A stretch of 64,000 nucleotides of DNA, taken from Burkholderia puraquae. Lineage in GTDB: Bacteria; Pseudomonadota; Gammaproteobacteria; Burkholderiales; Burkholderiaceae. Position numbers and translations under genes: made by a program. Positions 9,015 through 17,179 of this stretch are shown one piece after another (the stretch's first letter is position 1; each line of letters begins with the position of its first letter). Under the pieces are notes generated by a model that ran no database searches, was not told the DNA's origin, and was given only the letters and a program-made list of their open reading frames with translations. The stretch is taken from NCBI RefSeq assembly GCF_002099195.1, contig NZ_NBYX01000022.1, positions 1 to 64,000 on the forward strand. The letters run 5' to 3'.

Positions 9015-9096
9015 TTCTGACGGACTTCCCTCGGAGCCGTCAAATTCGTGCCTTCAAAAACCGTCGAACCGATCGGGTTCGGCGGTTTCTTTTTTT
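9015..9096 (+). ncRNA. Candidate small RNA ending at an intrinsic terminator
   Basis: On the plus strand a weak -10-like TATAAA (9004-9009) precedes a first stem GACGG/CCGTC (9019-9041) and then the strong terminator hairpin at 9056-9096. No plus-strand gene precedes this terminator for 2 kb, which raises the possibility of a short stand-alone transcript. The alternative is that the hairpin simply terminates the leftward DUF2827 gene. Confidence 0.25.
9056..9096. terminator. Rho-independent terminator, possibly bidirectional
   Basis: Arms AAACCGTCGAACC (9058-9070) and GGTTCGGCGGTTT (9076-9088), with one G-U type mismatch, are followed on the plus strand by a run of seven T; the minus strand ends in five T. 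For the leftward DUF2827 gene ending at 9184 it lies about 90 bp downstream. Confidence 0.8.
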
Positions 9097-9183
9097 AACG
9101 GCATTATTTCGTCAGACATTAGGGCGGGACAATCCCGATGGCGGGCTGCGGCGCAACGGTGTGCGCCGCGCGAAAATCGGGCC

Positions 9184-10326
9184 TTAAGCGGCCGATGCGC
9201 CGACCAGGTTCGCGAGCAGCGCGTCGTATTCGGCGACGAGCGCCGGATTCGCCGACGTATAGCGGCCGAGGATCTCGCGCTGGCGCCGCGTGTACGCTTC
9301 CCAGTCGTCATCGTGCGTATGCAGCGCGCGCAACAGCGCATCGGCGCCCTGCTGCACGTCGTTGTCCGGATAGTAGTAGCCGAGATCGGGCGCAAGGCTC
9401 GCGTTGTGCACGAGCGGATAGCCCTGCCAGCACACGTCGAAATAGAAATAGTTGAGCGGGTTCGACCATTGGTGCGACACGACGATATCGGTCAGGTCGG
9501 CCAGGAACAGCGGCGTATCGAAGCGCCCGACGAAGCTCGCCTTGCCCGCTCGCACGATGTCCAGGTAGTTCATCAGCATCACGAACTCGGGGCTGTCGTG
9601 CGCGAGGCGGTCCGCGTTCGTCACGTGCGTGAAGCAGATCGCGTCGGGATCGCGGCGATACGCTTCGTCGATGATCAGCATCGGATATACGCAGAACTTC
9701 ACGACGTTGTGGTTCGGCTCCATCACCGTCAGCCGCTTGCCGGGCTCGCTGCGCGGCCGGTATTCGCCGCGCTCGGGCAACGTCTGCGCGCGCGCGCTCA
9801 GGAACATCGGATCCCACACGAACGGCACGACCCGCCCCGGGCAGCGGCGCAGCGACTGCAGGAACGGCAGCGACGACGGCGCGATCTGCGGAATCGCCCA
9901 CACCTCGTCGTAGCCGCGGTTGATGAACAGCGAATCCCACAGCCGGCGGCCGAACAGCATCGATTCCATCGCGTTGATGTACTCGACGCCGCAGCAGTAG
10001 CTGACGAGCTTCGCGCCGCGCGACTTCAGGTAGGCCGTCTGCTCGTCGTCGATCTGCCCGCCGAGCTCGATTACCACGTCGAGCGAATCCTTCATGTCCG
10101 CGAACGCGCGCGTGTCGTACACGCTGCGATCCCACGGCAGCGCATCGGTGAGCGGCACATCGGTGGTGTTGACCAGCGTCACGCGGTAGCCGTGCGGCGA
10201 AGCCATCAGCAGCTTCGCGAGAAACAGCGCGTTCTGCTTGATGCCGTTGATCCACAGGCTTTCGTCGGGGGCACGCAGGCCGATCGTGATACCGATGCGC
10301 AGGCCGTTCAGGACAGGGGACGTCAT
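9184..10326 (-). CDS. DUF2827 family protein, paralogue 4 (divergent member)
   Basis: 380 residues from the ATG at 10326, chosen because it places the conserved IGITIGLR strand near the N-terminus as in the other three; a GTG at 10419 would add 31 unrelated residues. No clear Shine-Dalgarno precedes the ATG. Conserved blocks are WINGIKQN, FVWDPMFLS (replacing PHIWSPYF), EPNHNVVK, VSHQWSNPLNYFYFD, YPLVHNA and GYYYPDND. It is the most diverged paralogue and is encoded on the opposite strand, separated by the EAL genes, so it is not a recent tandem copy. Cytoplasmic; function uncharacterised, glycan-related by context. Confidence 0.82.
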   Translation of the reverse strand: MTSPVLNGLRIGITIGLRAPDESLWINGIKQNALFLAKLLMASPHGYRVTLVNTTDVPLTDALPWDRSVYDTRAFADMKDSLDVVIELGGQIDDEQTAYLKSRGAKLVSYCCGVEYINAMESMLFGRRLWDSLFINRGYDEVWAIPQIAPSSLPFLQSLRRCPGRVVPFVWDPMFLSARAQTLPERGEYRPRSEPGKRLTVMEPNHNVVKFCVYPMLIIDEAYRRDPDAICFTHVTNADRLAHDSPEFVMLMNYLDIVRAGKASFVGRFDTPLFLADLTDIVVSHQWSNPLNYFYFDVCWQGYPLVHNASLAPDLGYYYPDNDVQQGADALLRALHTHDDDWEAYTRRQREILGRYTSANPALVAEYDALLANLVGASAA

Positions 10327-10770
10327 CGTCGGCGGGATGGAAGGTTGGATGGGGATGGAATGGACGCAGTGTAGCGCGCGAAGCGCCGCCCGCGTCAAGC
10401 GGCGCACGCCGGCGGCCACCCGGCATTCTAGCGAAGCGCCGGCCGCATACTGTCAGGGATGGTCAGCGCGCGGCCGGCGCATGCAAATTCGCGAGATGGT
10501 TGTGCGATACTCCGGCGACCAGCCGCGCTACCGGGCTGCCGGGGGGTGCCGGGCGGTATCGGCATCCAGGGCGGGCAGAAAACGACCTCGCAGCAACGCT
10601 GCTGAAAAAATGGCTGACAGAATGGAACGCGACGCCGCGCAAGTCTTCCGGGCAATCCATCACGAACAGGGGCGGCACCTGCGGGAAATCGTGCCCGGCC
10701 GCACTGCCGCGCCGAAACTCGCTGCGCCGCCCCCCTGCCGTCACCCGCTGCGCGGCCTTCGGAGCGCGCG
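10327..10770. other. Divergent promoter region, no gene seen
   Basis: 444 bp between leftward DUF2827 paralogue 4 and the rightward GT34-like gene. It must hold promoters for both. No obvious operator or -35/-10 pair; open frames here lack family resemblance. Confidence 0.45.
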
Positions 10771-12093
10771 GTGATCGTCCTCAGCCATTTCAGTCACGAC
10801 GCGCCCGCCAGCCTCGACAACCACCGGCAGTACGCGCAGGCGCACGGGTATCGCCACGAAATCGTCGACGCCTCCGCGATGCCGCACGCGCTGCCGTTGC
10901 GGGCGCTGTATCGCTACGAATCGCTGCTCCATGTGCTGCGCGGCGCACTGCCCGACGAACTCGTGCTGCTGCTCAGCGAAGACGCGGCAATCATCGAGCC
11001 CGTCGCGCTCGATCGCCTGATGAGCGGCCGCGACATGCTGCACGTCGACGCGTTCGCGCGCCCGCTGCCGCAGGTCGACGTGCAGATCTGGCGCAATACG
11101 GCGGCCGTGCGGGCGATCGTGATGCGGCTCGTACAGCGCTGCAAGCTCGGCAGCGAGCCTCGGCTGACGTCGGAGGCCGCGCTGTTCGCGGAGCTCGATA
11201 CGCATCACTACATGACGCCGATCGACGGGCTGTATCCGGTCATGCCGTCCAGCCCCGACCTCGATCCGATGTGGAGCCGCGAACCGACGTTCGCGATCAG
11301 CATCGACGACACGCCGCACGATCCCGAACGGAAAGGCACGACGCCCCGTTTCCGCGACACGCTCGTGGCGTACGTGAATCGATGCCGTGCCGCCGGCCGG
11401 CCGATGTTCTCGTTCGATCACGACGCTCCCGGCACGCCGGACGAAGCCGCCGAGCGCAGCACCTACAATCCGGGCCGCCCGATTGCGTTGATGACGCTCT
11501 ACACGCCGAACATCGGCAGCTATGCGCGCGTTGCCGAACGGAATTTCCGGCGCTACTGCGACGCACACGGCTACACGCTCTACGTGCATCGCGACATTCC
11601 CGCCGAGATCGGCATGAACGCGACCGGCAACTGGTTCAAGCCGTGGCTGCTGCATGCGTACCTGCAGCATCACGAATGGGTCGTGTGGCTCGATGCCGAC
11701 GTGCTGATCGCCGACCAGCAGAAAGCGCTGGCGCCGCTGCTCGAAGGCCGCGACTGGCTGCTCGCGCACGACATCGGCCAGTGGGCGTTCAACTCGGGCG
11801 TGATGGCGTTCCGGCGCACTGAGCGCAACGACGCGATGCTGCGCGACATGATGGCGACGATCGCCGCGCTGCACGACCGGTCGAGCGTCTATGCCAGCGA
11901 CGGCGACCAGCTGCATTTCATTCGCGCGATGGAACACGACGACCAATTGCATGGCGAAGGCGTGGCCGATCTCGTCAGCTTCAACACGCCCTGGCTGTTT
12001 CGTCGCGCGGACAGCTACATCGTGCATTACTACGGGATGTGGTCCGCGATGCGCGCGCTGATGATGTCGCACGACGACGGGGTGCTGCGCTGA
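10771..12093 (+). CDS. GT34-like glycosyltransferase with duplicated domain
   Basis: 440 residues, GTG start with GGAG 6 nt upstream. The C-terminal half (~238-430) resembles galactosyltransferases of the GMA12/MNN10 type: LYTPNIGSYA, NFRRYCDAHGY (258-268), NWFKPWLL, then WVVWLDADVLI with a DxD metal site at 308-310 and later HYYGMW. The N-terminal half (~1-160) repeats this layout: NHRQYAQAHGY (17-27), RALYRYESLL, then ELVLLLSEDAAII where the DxD is replaced by SED. So the chain looks like two copies, the first with a degraded metal site. Cytoplasmic, no export signal. Probably adds hexose in the glycan pathway of this cluster. Confidence 0.8.
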   Translation: MIVLSHFSHDAPASLDNHRQYAQAHGYRHEIVDASAMPHALPLRALYRYESLLHVLRGALPDELVLLLSEDAAIIEPVALDRLMSGRDMLHVDAFARPLPQVDVQIWRNTAAVRAIVMRLVQRCKLGSEPRLTSEAALFAELDTHHYMTPIDGLYPVMPSSPDLDPMWSREPTFAISIDDTPHDPERKGTTPRFRDTLVAYVNRCRAAGRPMFSFDHDAPGTPDEAAERSTYNPGRPIALMTLYTPNIGSYARVAERNFRRYCDAHGYTLYVHRDIPAEIGMNATGNWFKPWLLHAYLQHHEWVVWLDADVLIADQQKALAPLLEGRDWLLAHDIGQWAFNSGVMAFRRTERNDAMLRDMMATIAALHDRSSVYASDGDQLHFIRAMEHDDQLHGEGVADLVSFNTPWLFRRADSYIVHYYGMWSAMRALMMSHDDGVLR

Positions 12094-12319
12094 TGCCCTC
12101 GTCGGGCGTGGCTGACACTGCTGGACGATTGTGCTGCCCGGCCGTACGGTTCGCGGGATGCCGGGAAGCAAGGCGAGCAATGCGTTGTGATGGGTCCTCG
12201 AGCCGTTGATCGCGGCGTTTGCGCGGGCGTCCTCCAGGAGCGGGCGACGACGCACGAATGCAGGGATTCGTTACGCAACGACGATCAATTTCTCAAACCA
12301 GCCTTGATGGGAGGTCAAA

Positions 12320-13018
12320 TTGGAACAGATCGGGTATTCGTGGCCAACCTTTGACCAACTCACGCAGCATCTGGTCAAGTCGATCAATCCGAACAGAATT
12401 CTGGATATCGGGGCCGGAGGCGGGAAGTACGGGCGCCTGCTCAGGAAGGTCGTGCCGGATTGCCAGTTCACGGCGCTGGAGTGCGATGAGGAGGCACATC
12501 CCTTCCTGATCGAGAACGGGTACGACGACATCATTCCCGGTGTCGGCGACACGCTTTATGAACGATCCGGCGACTCGTACGACACGGTCATTCTGGGAGA
12601 TGTCATCGAACACATGCGTCACTCCCATGGCCGCGATCTATTGGAGTTTCTCAACTATCGATCGCGATACATCATCATCTCGACCCCCGAGTGCATGCCG
12701 ATGAGCGGAGCCTCGTACTTCGAGAGCCACAATTCCGTATGGCGGCCCGATTCATTCATGTGGCATGACTTCTGGGCGCACCAGCAATGCGGGATCATGC
12801 ACTTTTACCTGCTCAGAGGGCACCTCGACTGGAACGCGATGCGTCTCGACTCTCTCGTGAACTCGGCAAACGCTTCGAATCTGTTCAATACGCGCGCCAG
12901 CAGCGAACTGGAGTCCGCAAACGAACAATTGCTCCAGCCAGTCAACCTGACGCTCCATGACTCCCGGTACATGGAAAAAATCGATGGCGACCAATATGCA
13001 GTATTTCGCCCGATCTGA
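12320..13018 (+). CDS. Class I SAM-dependent methyltransferase
   Basis: 232 residues. A TTG start is chosen because GGGAGG lies 5-6 nt upstream and the preceding ATG is out of frame. Motif I is RILDIGAGGGKYG (about residues 27-39), followed by TALECDEE and the VILGDVIEHM segment typical of UbiE/Methyltransf_23-like enzymes. The C-terminal half (~150-232) is not recognised. Substrate unknown; location after glycosyltransferases suggests sugar or lipid-sugar methylation. Base composition is visibly lower in G+C than the neighbours from about 12280 to the stop, suggesting separate acquisition. A bidirectional terminator follows 55 bp later. Confidence 0.8.
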   Translation: MEQIGYSWPTFDQLTQHLVKSINPNRILDIGAGGGKYGRLLRKVVPDCQFTALECDEEAHPFLIENGYDDIIPGVGDTLYERSGDSYDTVILGDVIEHMRHSHGRDLLEFLNYRSRYIIISTPECMPMSGASYFESHNSVWRPDSFMWHDFWAHQQCGIMHFYLLRGHLDWNAMRLDSLVNSANASNLFNTRASSELESANEQLLQPVNLTLHDSRYMEKIDGDQYAVFRPI

Positions 13019-13072
13019 TGTCACGGGCGCGACCGGATCCGAAATCCACGCATCCTGCTTGCCCGGTGAATG

Positions 13073-13098
13073 AAAAAGGCGCCACGCGGCGCCTTTTT
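13073..13098. terminator. Bidirectional rho-independent terminator
   Basis: AAAAAGGCGCC / GGCGCCTTTTT with a 4-nt loop. It separates the rightward methyltransferase from the leftward phospholipase C and carries a T-run on both strands, so it can end both convergent transcripts. Confidence 0.85.
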
Positions 13099-13195
13099 CA
13101 CGATTGACGAAACGCTCGCGGAACCAGAAGCCGGGCGCGGCCCCGCGAGGCCCCTCATCGCATGCCGGCGCGTGGCCGGCTCACACGGATTACCG

Positions 13196-15310
13196 TCAGA
13201 TCGCCGCAATCGTCGGCGCCACGGCGGCCGGGTCGGTGATACTGGCCTTGCCGGTTTCGACGTGCCCCGCGATGCGGCGCGTCCAGCCCGCGTTCCCCGC
13301 CACTGCGAACTGCAGGTCGTACCAGTGGCTGCTGCACGACAGATCCCAGTGCGCTTCGACGCGCTGCCCCGCCGGAACCGTCAGCGTGCGCGCTGCCCCG
13401 CCGTACGCGACATCGGTCGCCGTGACCGTGAGCGCACCGGTGCCCGCGTTGGCGATCGTCACATACACGTCGCCGTTGGCGGTGTCGTAGCACGGCGTGA
13501 TTTCAGGCTTCGCAGCGGCATCCGCAGCAGCCGATCCGCCAAAGCGCCGGAAATAGCCGTTCGGCCCCCACACGCTCACCAGGTAGTTGCCGTTCGCATC
13601 GAGCGCCCACGTATCGGTCAGCTGCTTGCCCGCTTCGACCGTGTAGCGGCGCGGCATCGCGGTTGCGTCGCCCGTATAGACCCAGAAGTGCGCGCCCTGC
13701 GTGCCGGTGTTCGCGAACGTCAGCGCATAGCCCTGCGCCTGGAGCTGGCCCGTCACGTGCAATTCGTACGGCAGCGCGCGCGCCGGCCGTGTGCCGGGCT
13801 CCTGTGCCGTCACGACCTGCTGCGCGGTGCTGGCCGGCGCGGTCTGCGACGACGCGCGCGAGCACTGCAGGTCCGCCTGCGCGACATACGCCTGCGTGCT
13901 CGGCAGGGTCGGCAGCGTGGCATCCGATTTCGAGAAATCGAGCGCCGACGTCAGGTCGCCGCAGATCGCGCGGCGCCACGGCGAGATGTTCGTTTCCATC
14001 ACGCCGAAGCGCTTCTCGATGAATTGCAGCACCGACGTGTGATCGAAGACCTGCGAGCAGACGAAGCCGCCCTTCGACCACGGCGAGACCACGAACATCG
14101 GCACGCGCGGGCCGAGGCCATACGGCAGGTTGTCGGCCGTGTACGTGCCCGTCTGCGTCGAGGTCACGACGTTGTGCCGTTCGAGCGAGACATCCACGGT
14201 GCTCATGCCGGAGCCCGGCAGCGTCGGCGCCGACGGCGGCACGACGTGATCGAAGAAGCCGTCGTTCTCGTCGTACATGATGAGCAGGACGGTCTTGCTC
14301 CACACGTCGGGATTCGATGTCAGCGCATCGAGAATCGTCGACAGGTAGTACGCGCCGTACAGCGGCGTGAACTTCGGGTGCTCCGAATACGCGGCGGGCG
14401 GCAGCAGCCACGATACCTGCGGCAGCGCGTTCGCCTGCACGTCGGCCTTCAGCTGCGTGATCGGGCGCGTGCTCATCCCGCGCGTCTGCAGCGACGAACC
14501 AGCCGGCGCATTCACGAAGTTGTTGAAGCACGCGAGCATGTTCGTGCCGTAGTTGCCGGTGAAGTTGTCGAACCCGGTGCCCTGCTGGTAGATCTGCCAC
14601 GAGATGCCCGCTTTCTCGAGGCGCTCCGGGTAGGTCGTCCAGCTGAAGGGCGGCAGCTTGATCTTGTCGAACTGGTTGTCGATGTAGTCGGTGTTGTCGA
14701 GCAGCGGGCCGCCGCCCGTGCCGAGCGGGTCGACCATACCCGTCATCAGGTACATGCGGTTCGGGTGCGTGTTGCCCGGAATCGAGCAGAAGTAGTTGTC
14801 GCACACGGTGAACGCATCCGCGAGCGCGTAATGGAACGGGATGTCGTCGCGAACGTGATAGCCCATCGTCATGTTCGACTTCTGCACGGCCCACTGGTCC
14901 GCGCGGCCGTTGTCGATCGCGCCGTGCGTCGTCGCCCACGTATGCGGCAGGCCGCCGATACATTGCGCGTTGACGCCCGGGTTGGTCGTGTCGTAGCGGA
15001 ACGGCGCGATCACGCTCGACGTGTCCTCCTGCCGCGGCTGGAACCACACCGGCTTGCCGTTCGGCAGCGTGACCGGGAAGCGGTCGTTGTAGCCGCGCAC
15101 ACCGCTCAGGTGGCCGAGGTAGTGGTCGAACGAGCGGTTTTCCTGCATGAACACGACGATGTGCTGCACATCCTGGATCGTGCCCGTCACGGAATTCGGC
15201 TCGATCGCCAGCGCCTTGCGGATCGATTCCGGCAGCAGTGCGGTGGCGGCGGTCGCGCCGGCGAGGCCGGCGGAGAACTTCAGAAAGTCGCGTCGCGAAT
15301 GGGTGGCCAT
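13196..15310 (-). CDS. plcN: Phosphocholine-type phospholipase C, Tat-exported
   Basis: 704 residues. N-terminal twin-arginine signal SRRDFLK (5-11) then a hydrophobic stretch, so folded export to periplasm and onward secretion. The catalytic phosphoesterase domain (~45-480) has the family signature ENRSFDHYLG (57-66), GNTHPNR and YDENDGFFDHV. The C-terminal ~200 residues hold two small beta domains (PLC C-terminal type), one beginning LPYELHVTG, the other PCYDTANGDVYV. Such enzymes release diacylglycerol from phosphatidylcholine or sphingomyelin and act in phosphate supply and virulence; the haemolytic or non-haemolytic subtype cannot be told here, and the symbol reflects resemblance only. 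The upstream lipoprotein gene is 42 bp away. Confidence 0.9.
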   Translation of the reverse strand: MATHSRRDFLKFSAGLAGATAATALLPESIRKALAIEPNSVTGTIQDVQHIVVFMQENRSFDHYLGHLSGVRGYNDRFPVTLPNGKPVWFQPRQEDTSSVIAPFRYDTTNPGVNAQCIGGLPHTWATTHGAIDNGRADQWAVQKSNMTMGYHVRDDIPFHYALADAFTVCDNYFCSIPGNTHPNRMYLMTGMVDPLGTGGGPLLDNTDYIDNQFDKIKLPPFSWTTYPERLEKAGISWQIYQQGTGFDNFTGNYGTNMLACFNNFVNAPAGSSLQTRGMSTRPITQLKADVQANALPQVSWLLPPAAYSEHPKFTPLYGAYYLSTILDALTSNPDVWSKTVLLIMYDENDGFFDHVVPPSAPTLPGSGMSTVDVSLERHNVVTSTQTGTYTADNLPYGLGPRVPMFVVSPWSKGGFVCSQVFDHTSVLQFIEKRFGVMETNISPWRRAICGDLTSALDFSKSDATLPTLPSTQAYVAQADLQCSRASSQTAPASTAQQVVTAQEPGTRPARALPYELHVTGQLQAQGYALTFANTGTQGAHFWVYTGDATAMPRRYTVEAGKQLTDTWALDANGNYLVSVWGPNGYFRRFGGSAAADAAAKPEITPCYDTANGDVYVTIANAGTGALTVTATDVAYGGAARTLTVPAGQRVEAHWDLSCSSHWYDLQFAVAGNAGWTRRIAGHVETGKASITDPAAVAPTIAAI

Positions 15311-15352
15311 GCTGGTTGCTCTTGATTGGATTTCTGGTGGAAACGGCCGGGA

Positions 15353-15556
15353 TCAGGAAGCGGGCGAGGAGGCAGGCGCGGTGAAACCGGGCGGGCAGTG
15401 CATCTGCGCGGTGGCGACGGCGGCACCGCCGCACGCGGCCTTCTGCTGCGCGACGGGCGCGGCGGGTGAAGTCAGGTCGTCGTTGCAGGCGCCGAGGAGT
15501 GCTGTCAGCGCGATCAGACCAACGACCGCGAAAGGCCGCAGGGCCGACTTTCGCAT
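15353..15556 (-). CDS. Small putative lipoprotein upstream of phospholipase C
   Basis: 67 residues with a lipoprotein signal: MRK start, hydrophobic core and lipobox LGAC with the acceptor Cys at 24, followed by Asn at +2. The mature peptide is only ~44 residues, Pro/Ala-rich, with two more Cys. It precedes the phospholipase C gene by 42 bp on the same strand and is preceded by GGAG, so the two are likely co-transcribed. No family recognised; an accessory role in export or activity of the phospholipase is a guess from position. Confidence 0.65.
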   Translation of the reverse strand: MRKSALRPFAVVGLIALTALLGACNDDLTSPAAPVAQQKAACGGAAVATAQMHCPPGFTAPASSPAS

Positions 15557-15893
15557 AACGGTTCTCCGTGGGGGTAATGACGTGACACAGGCGCGGGTGC
15601 ACGCCGGTCATATCGACGGCGAGATGCTAAGTTCGACGTGTGACACGACAGTGTCGCGCGACAGGGGCCGACGTGCATGCAGATGCCCGCGTTGGTGCGG
15701 AAATGGCGGGGGCGCCGTCGACAGAAAGGCAAGAGCGGTCATCGTCGGCAGGACGGGAGATTCGAAGGAGCCGATGTAGCGCGGGGAGCGGCACACACCG
15801 GGAAAAGCGCGCCATTTCAACGGACGGCGGACCGCTGCATCGTCATGGATGGCCAGCAACGAACCGGACGATGCCTGGCCCTTTTTCGAGCGG
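15557..15893. other. Intergenic region, no gene seen
   Basis: 337 bp between the leftward lipoprotein-phospholipase unit and the leftward DUF1493-like gene. It should hold the promoter of the former and the 3' end of the latter. A palindromic GTGTGACACGACAGTGTCGC run near 15640-15658 is the only striking element. Confidence 0.4.
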
Positions 15894-16232
15894 CTACATC
15901 GTCCACCGCCCGGTTTCAATCGCCGCCTCCATCATTTTGATGGTGAGCGGACGCTCCAGTATTTTGTCCCGGGCGTCGGTGCTAAATGGCGACCTGAATA
16001 CTGTCATCAAGAATCGGCCCAATCCCAGTTTCCGGGAAGGGTAATAATAATCAACGTCGAAATCGGAAATATCGACACCAAACGTTTCCGAAAATCTTCG
16101 CATCAATCTCAACATGGCCCTGTCTGAAATTTCAAGGTCGATGCAAAGATCCGTGTCCTCGGTAATCTCGAGCTCGCCCCATAGTGGCGAATCGGCCTCA
16201 TCCCGCACCATCTCTATCAGACGACCGTCCAT
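15894..16232 (-). CDS. DUF1493-like protein
   Basis: 112 residues from the ATG at 16232, chosen for AGGAGG about 10 nt upstream and a TAATG overlap with the preceding gene. Contains ITEDTDLCIDLEIS and FSETFGVDISDFDVDYYYP, the acyl-carrier-like helical pattern of DUF1493 proteins known mainly from enterobacteria. Function unknown. G+C is clearly below the surrounding genes, and the pair sits between metabolic operons, both signs of horizontal acquisition. The tight overlap with the membrane-protein gene upstream implies translational coupling. Confidence 0.7.
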   Translation of the reverse strand: MDGRLIEMVRDEADSPLWGELEITEDTDLCIDLEISDRAMLRLMRRFSETFGVDISDFDVDYYYPSRKLGLGRFLMTVFRSPFSTDARDKILERPLTIKMMEAAIETGRWTM

Positions 16233-16663
16233 TAAAAGCGATCCTCCTGCTTGACCAGGCCATTGTACGTGACTGTCGAGCGATACATGATGACTGATAT
16301 ATCGATAGCGGTAATGATCCAACCAACCACCGGTACGGCCCGCCCGACAAAGGCGCCGAGCTCCCGGGTAAATTTGATCTTGAGCAGCAGGAGACTCTTG
16401 AATGACGTTACCGTCGGCAGAATTTTGTACTTGAGTTCGTAGGGCAACACCTTTCTCGATACCCTGGATGCGATCGAGGTTCCCTTGACCGCTCCGCCGA
16501 ATTTCCCTCTGGTCGGCACGAACCTTTGACCCAACAAAATCATTGCGATTCCAACAGCATCATCGATACCCAATTCGTCACAAGCCACGTCGATAACAAT
16601 CAGGCAGAAAAGTTCTGGCGGAGTAAGGTTGATGTGAATTCCGTATTTATATTTGTTCGCCAT
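16232..16663 (-). CDS. STM2901-like membrane protein
   Basis: 143 residues from the ATG at 16663. The sequence has a hydrophobic N-terminal helix (LFCLIVIDVA), an AIAMILLGQ-like segment, the motif LLGQRFVPTRGKFGGA, a GTSIASRVSRKVLPYEL segment and a C-terminal membrane helix VGRAVPVVGWIITAIDIS. This matches, from memory, the family typified by Salmonella STM2901, which is often paired with DUF1493 genes; its function is not established. Stop codon overlaps the start of the DUF1493-like gene. Lower G+C than neighbours. The ribosome site (GAGAGAAAG) is weak and the start is therefore less certain. Confidence 0.65.
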   Translation of the reverse strand: MANKYKYGIHINLTPPELFCLIVIDVACDELGIDDAVGIAMILLGQRFVPTRGKFGGAVKGTSIASRVSRKVLPYELKYKILPTVTSFKSLLLLKIKFTRELGAFVGRAVPVVGWIITAIDISVIMYRSTVTYNGLVKQEDRF

Positions 16664-17179
16664 CTCGGTCTTTCTCTCGGCTACATTGCGCAGGACACCG
16701 GGCCGCACATCCCGGCGATTACGCTAACGCAACCATGTCGCGCATGGGCAGGAACGCGCAGCTGTTTCTCCAATCGAGCCTGATTTTCCGGACACCCCGG
16801 AAGGCAGTCGCGATCGCGCGGCCTTTCTCCACAAGAGGAAGCAGTCAGTTCGTTTTGGCGAAGAAGTCCGGACGGGGCCGCTTTCGATCTTTGATCAACT
16901 GTTGCAACGGGCAGACCGGTGCAAGGCAGCGCGACAGCGCATGTCGAGCGGCCGGTCACCGGCGAGAATCCCGGGATTATTCAAAAATCCTGACACGCAA
17001 ATTATTCGTTTTTTGTCTACGCGCGACGAGAGCGACGATCACAACACAGGAATGCGATGTCGTCCTGATGCAGGCACATCAGGTGTTCACAGCCGGATGG
17101 TGTCGGAGACGCTCGGATAATACGGGGCACGATAGCCCGTGCGTGAGAGCCGGCAACGGCCCTCACGCGTATGCAACGC
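16664..17179. other. 516-bp intergenic region of mixed composition
   Basis: Only short, unconvincing frames on both strands. It joins the lower-G+C two-gene module to the end of the liu operon. An AT-richer patch lies at about 16970-17050, and a stem-loop with arms CCTGATG/CATCAGG is at 17064-17083, about 100 bp past the end of liuD. The HMG-CoA lyase gene often found after liuD in related operons is not here. Confidence 0.5.

Larger units (their letters stand above)
8470..9183. other. AT-rich 714-bp intergenic region
   Basis: No coding frame is convincing. G+C drops sharply from about 8500, lowest near 8880-9020. It contains a hairpin with arms ATTTGCG/CGCAAAT (8711-8729), the interrupted palindrome at 8928-8968 and the terminator at 9056-9096, described separately. 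It lies upstream of the leftward EAL gene and downstream of the leftward DUF2827 paralogue 4. Such AT-rich islands are typical silencer (H-NS-like) targets or regulatory hubs; which applies here cannot be told from sequence alone. Confidence 0.6.

Noticed and set aside
12094-12319. Possible transposase remnant before the methyltransferase
   Set aside because: Short translated pieces are suggestive only; no conserved catalytic motif and no inverted repeats were found.
13070-15325. ~750-codon plus-strand frame
   Set aside because: Antisense to phospholipase C, with composition bias and no motifs.
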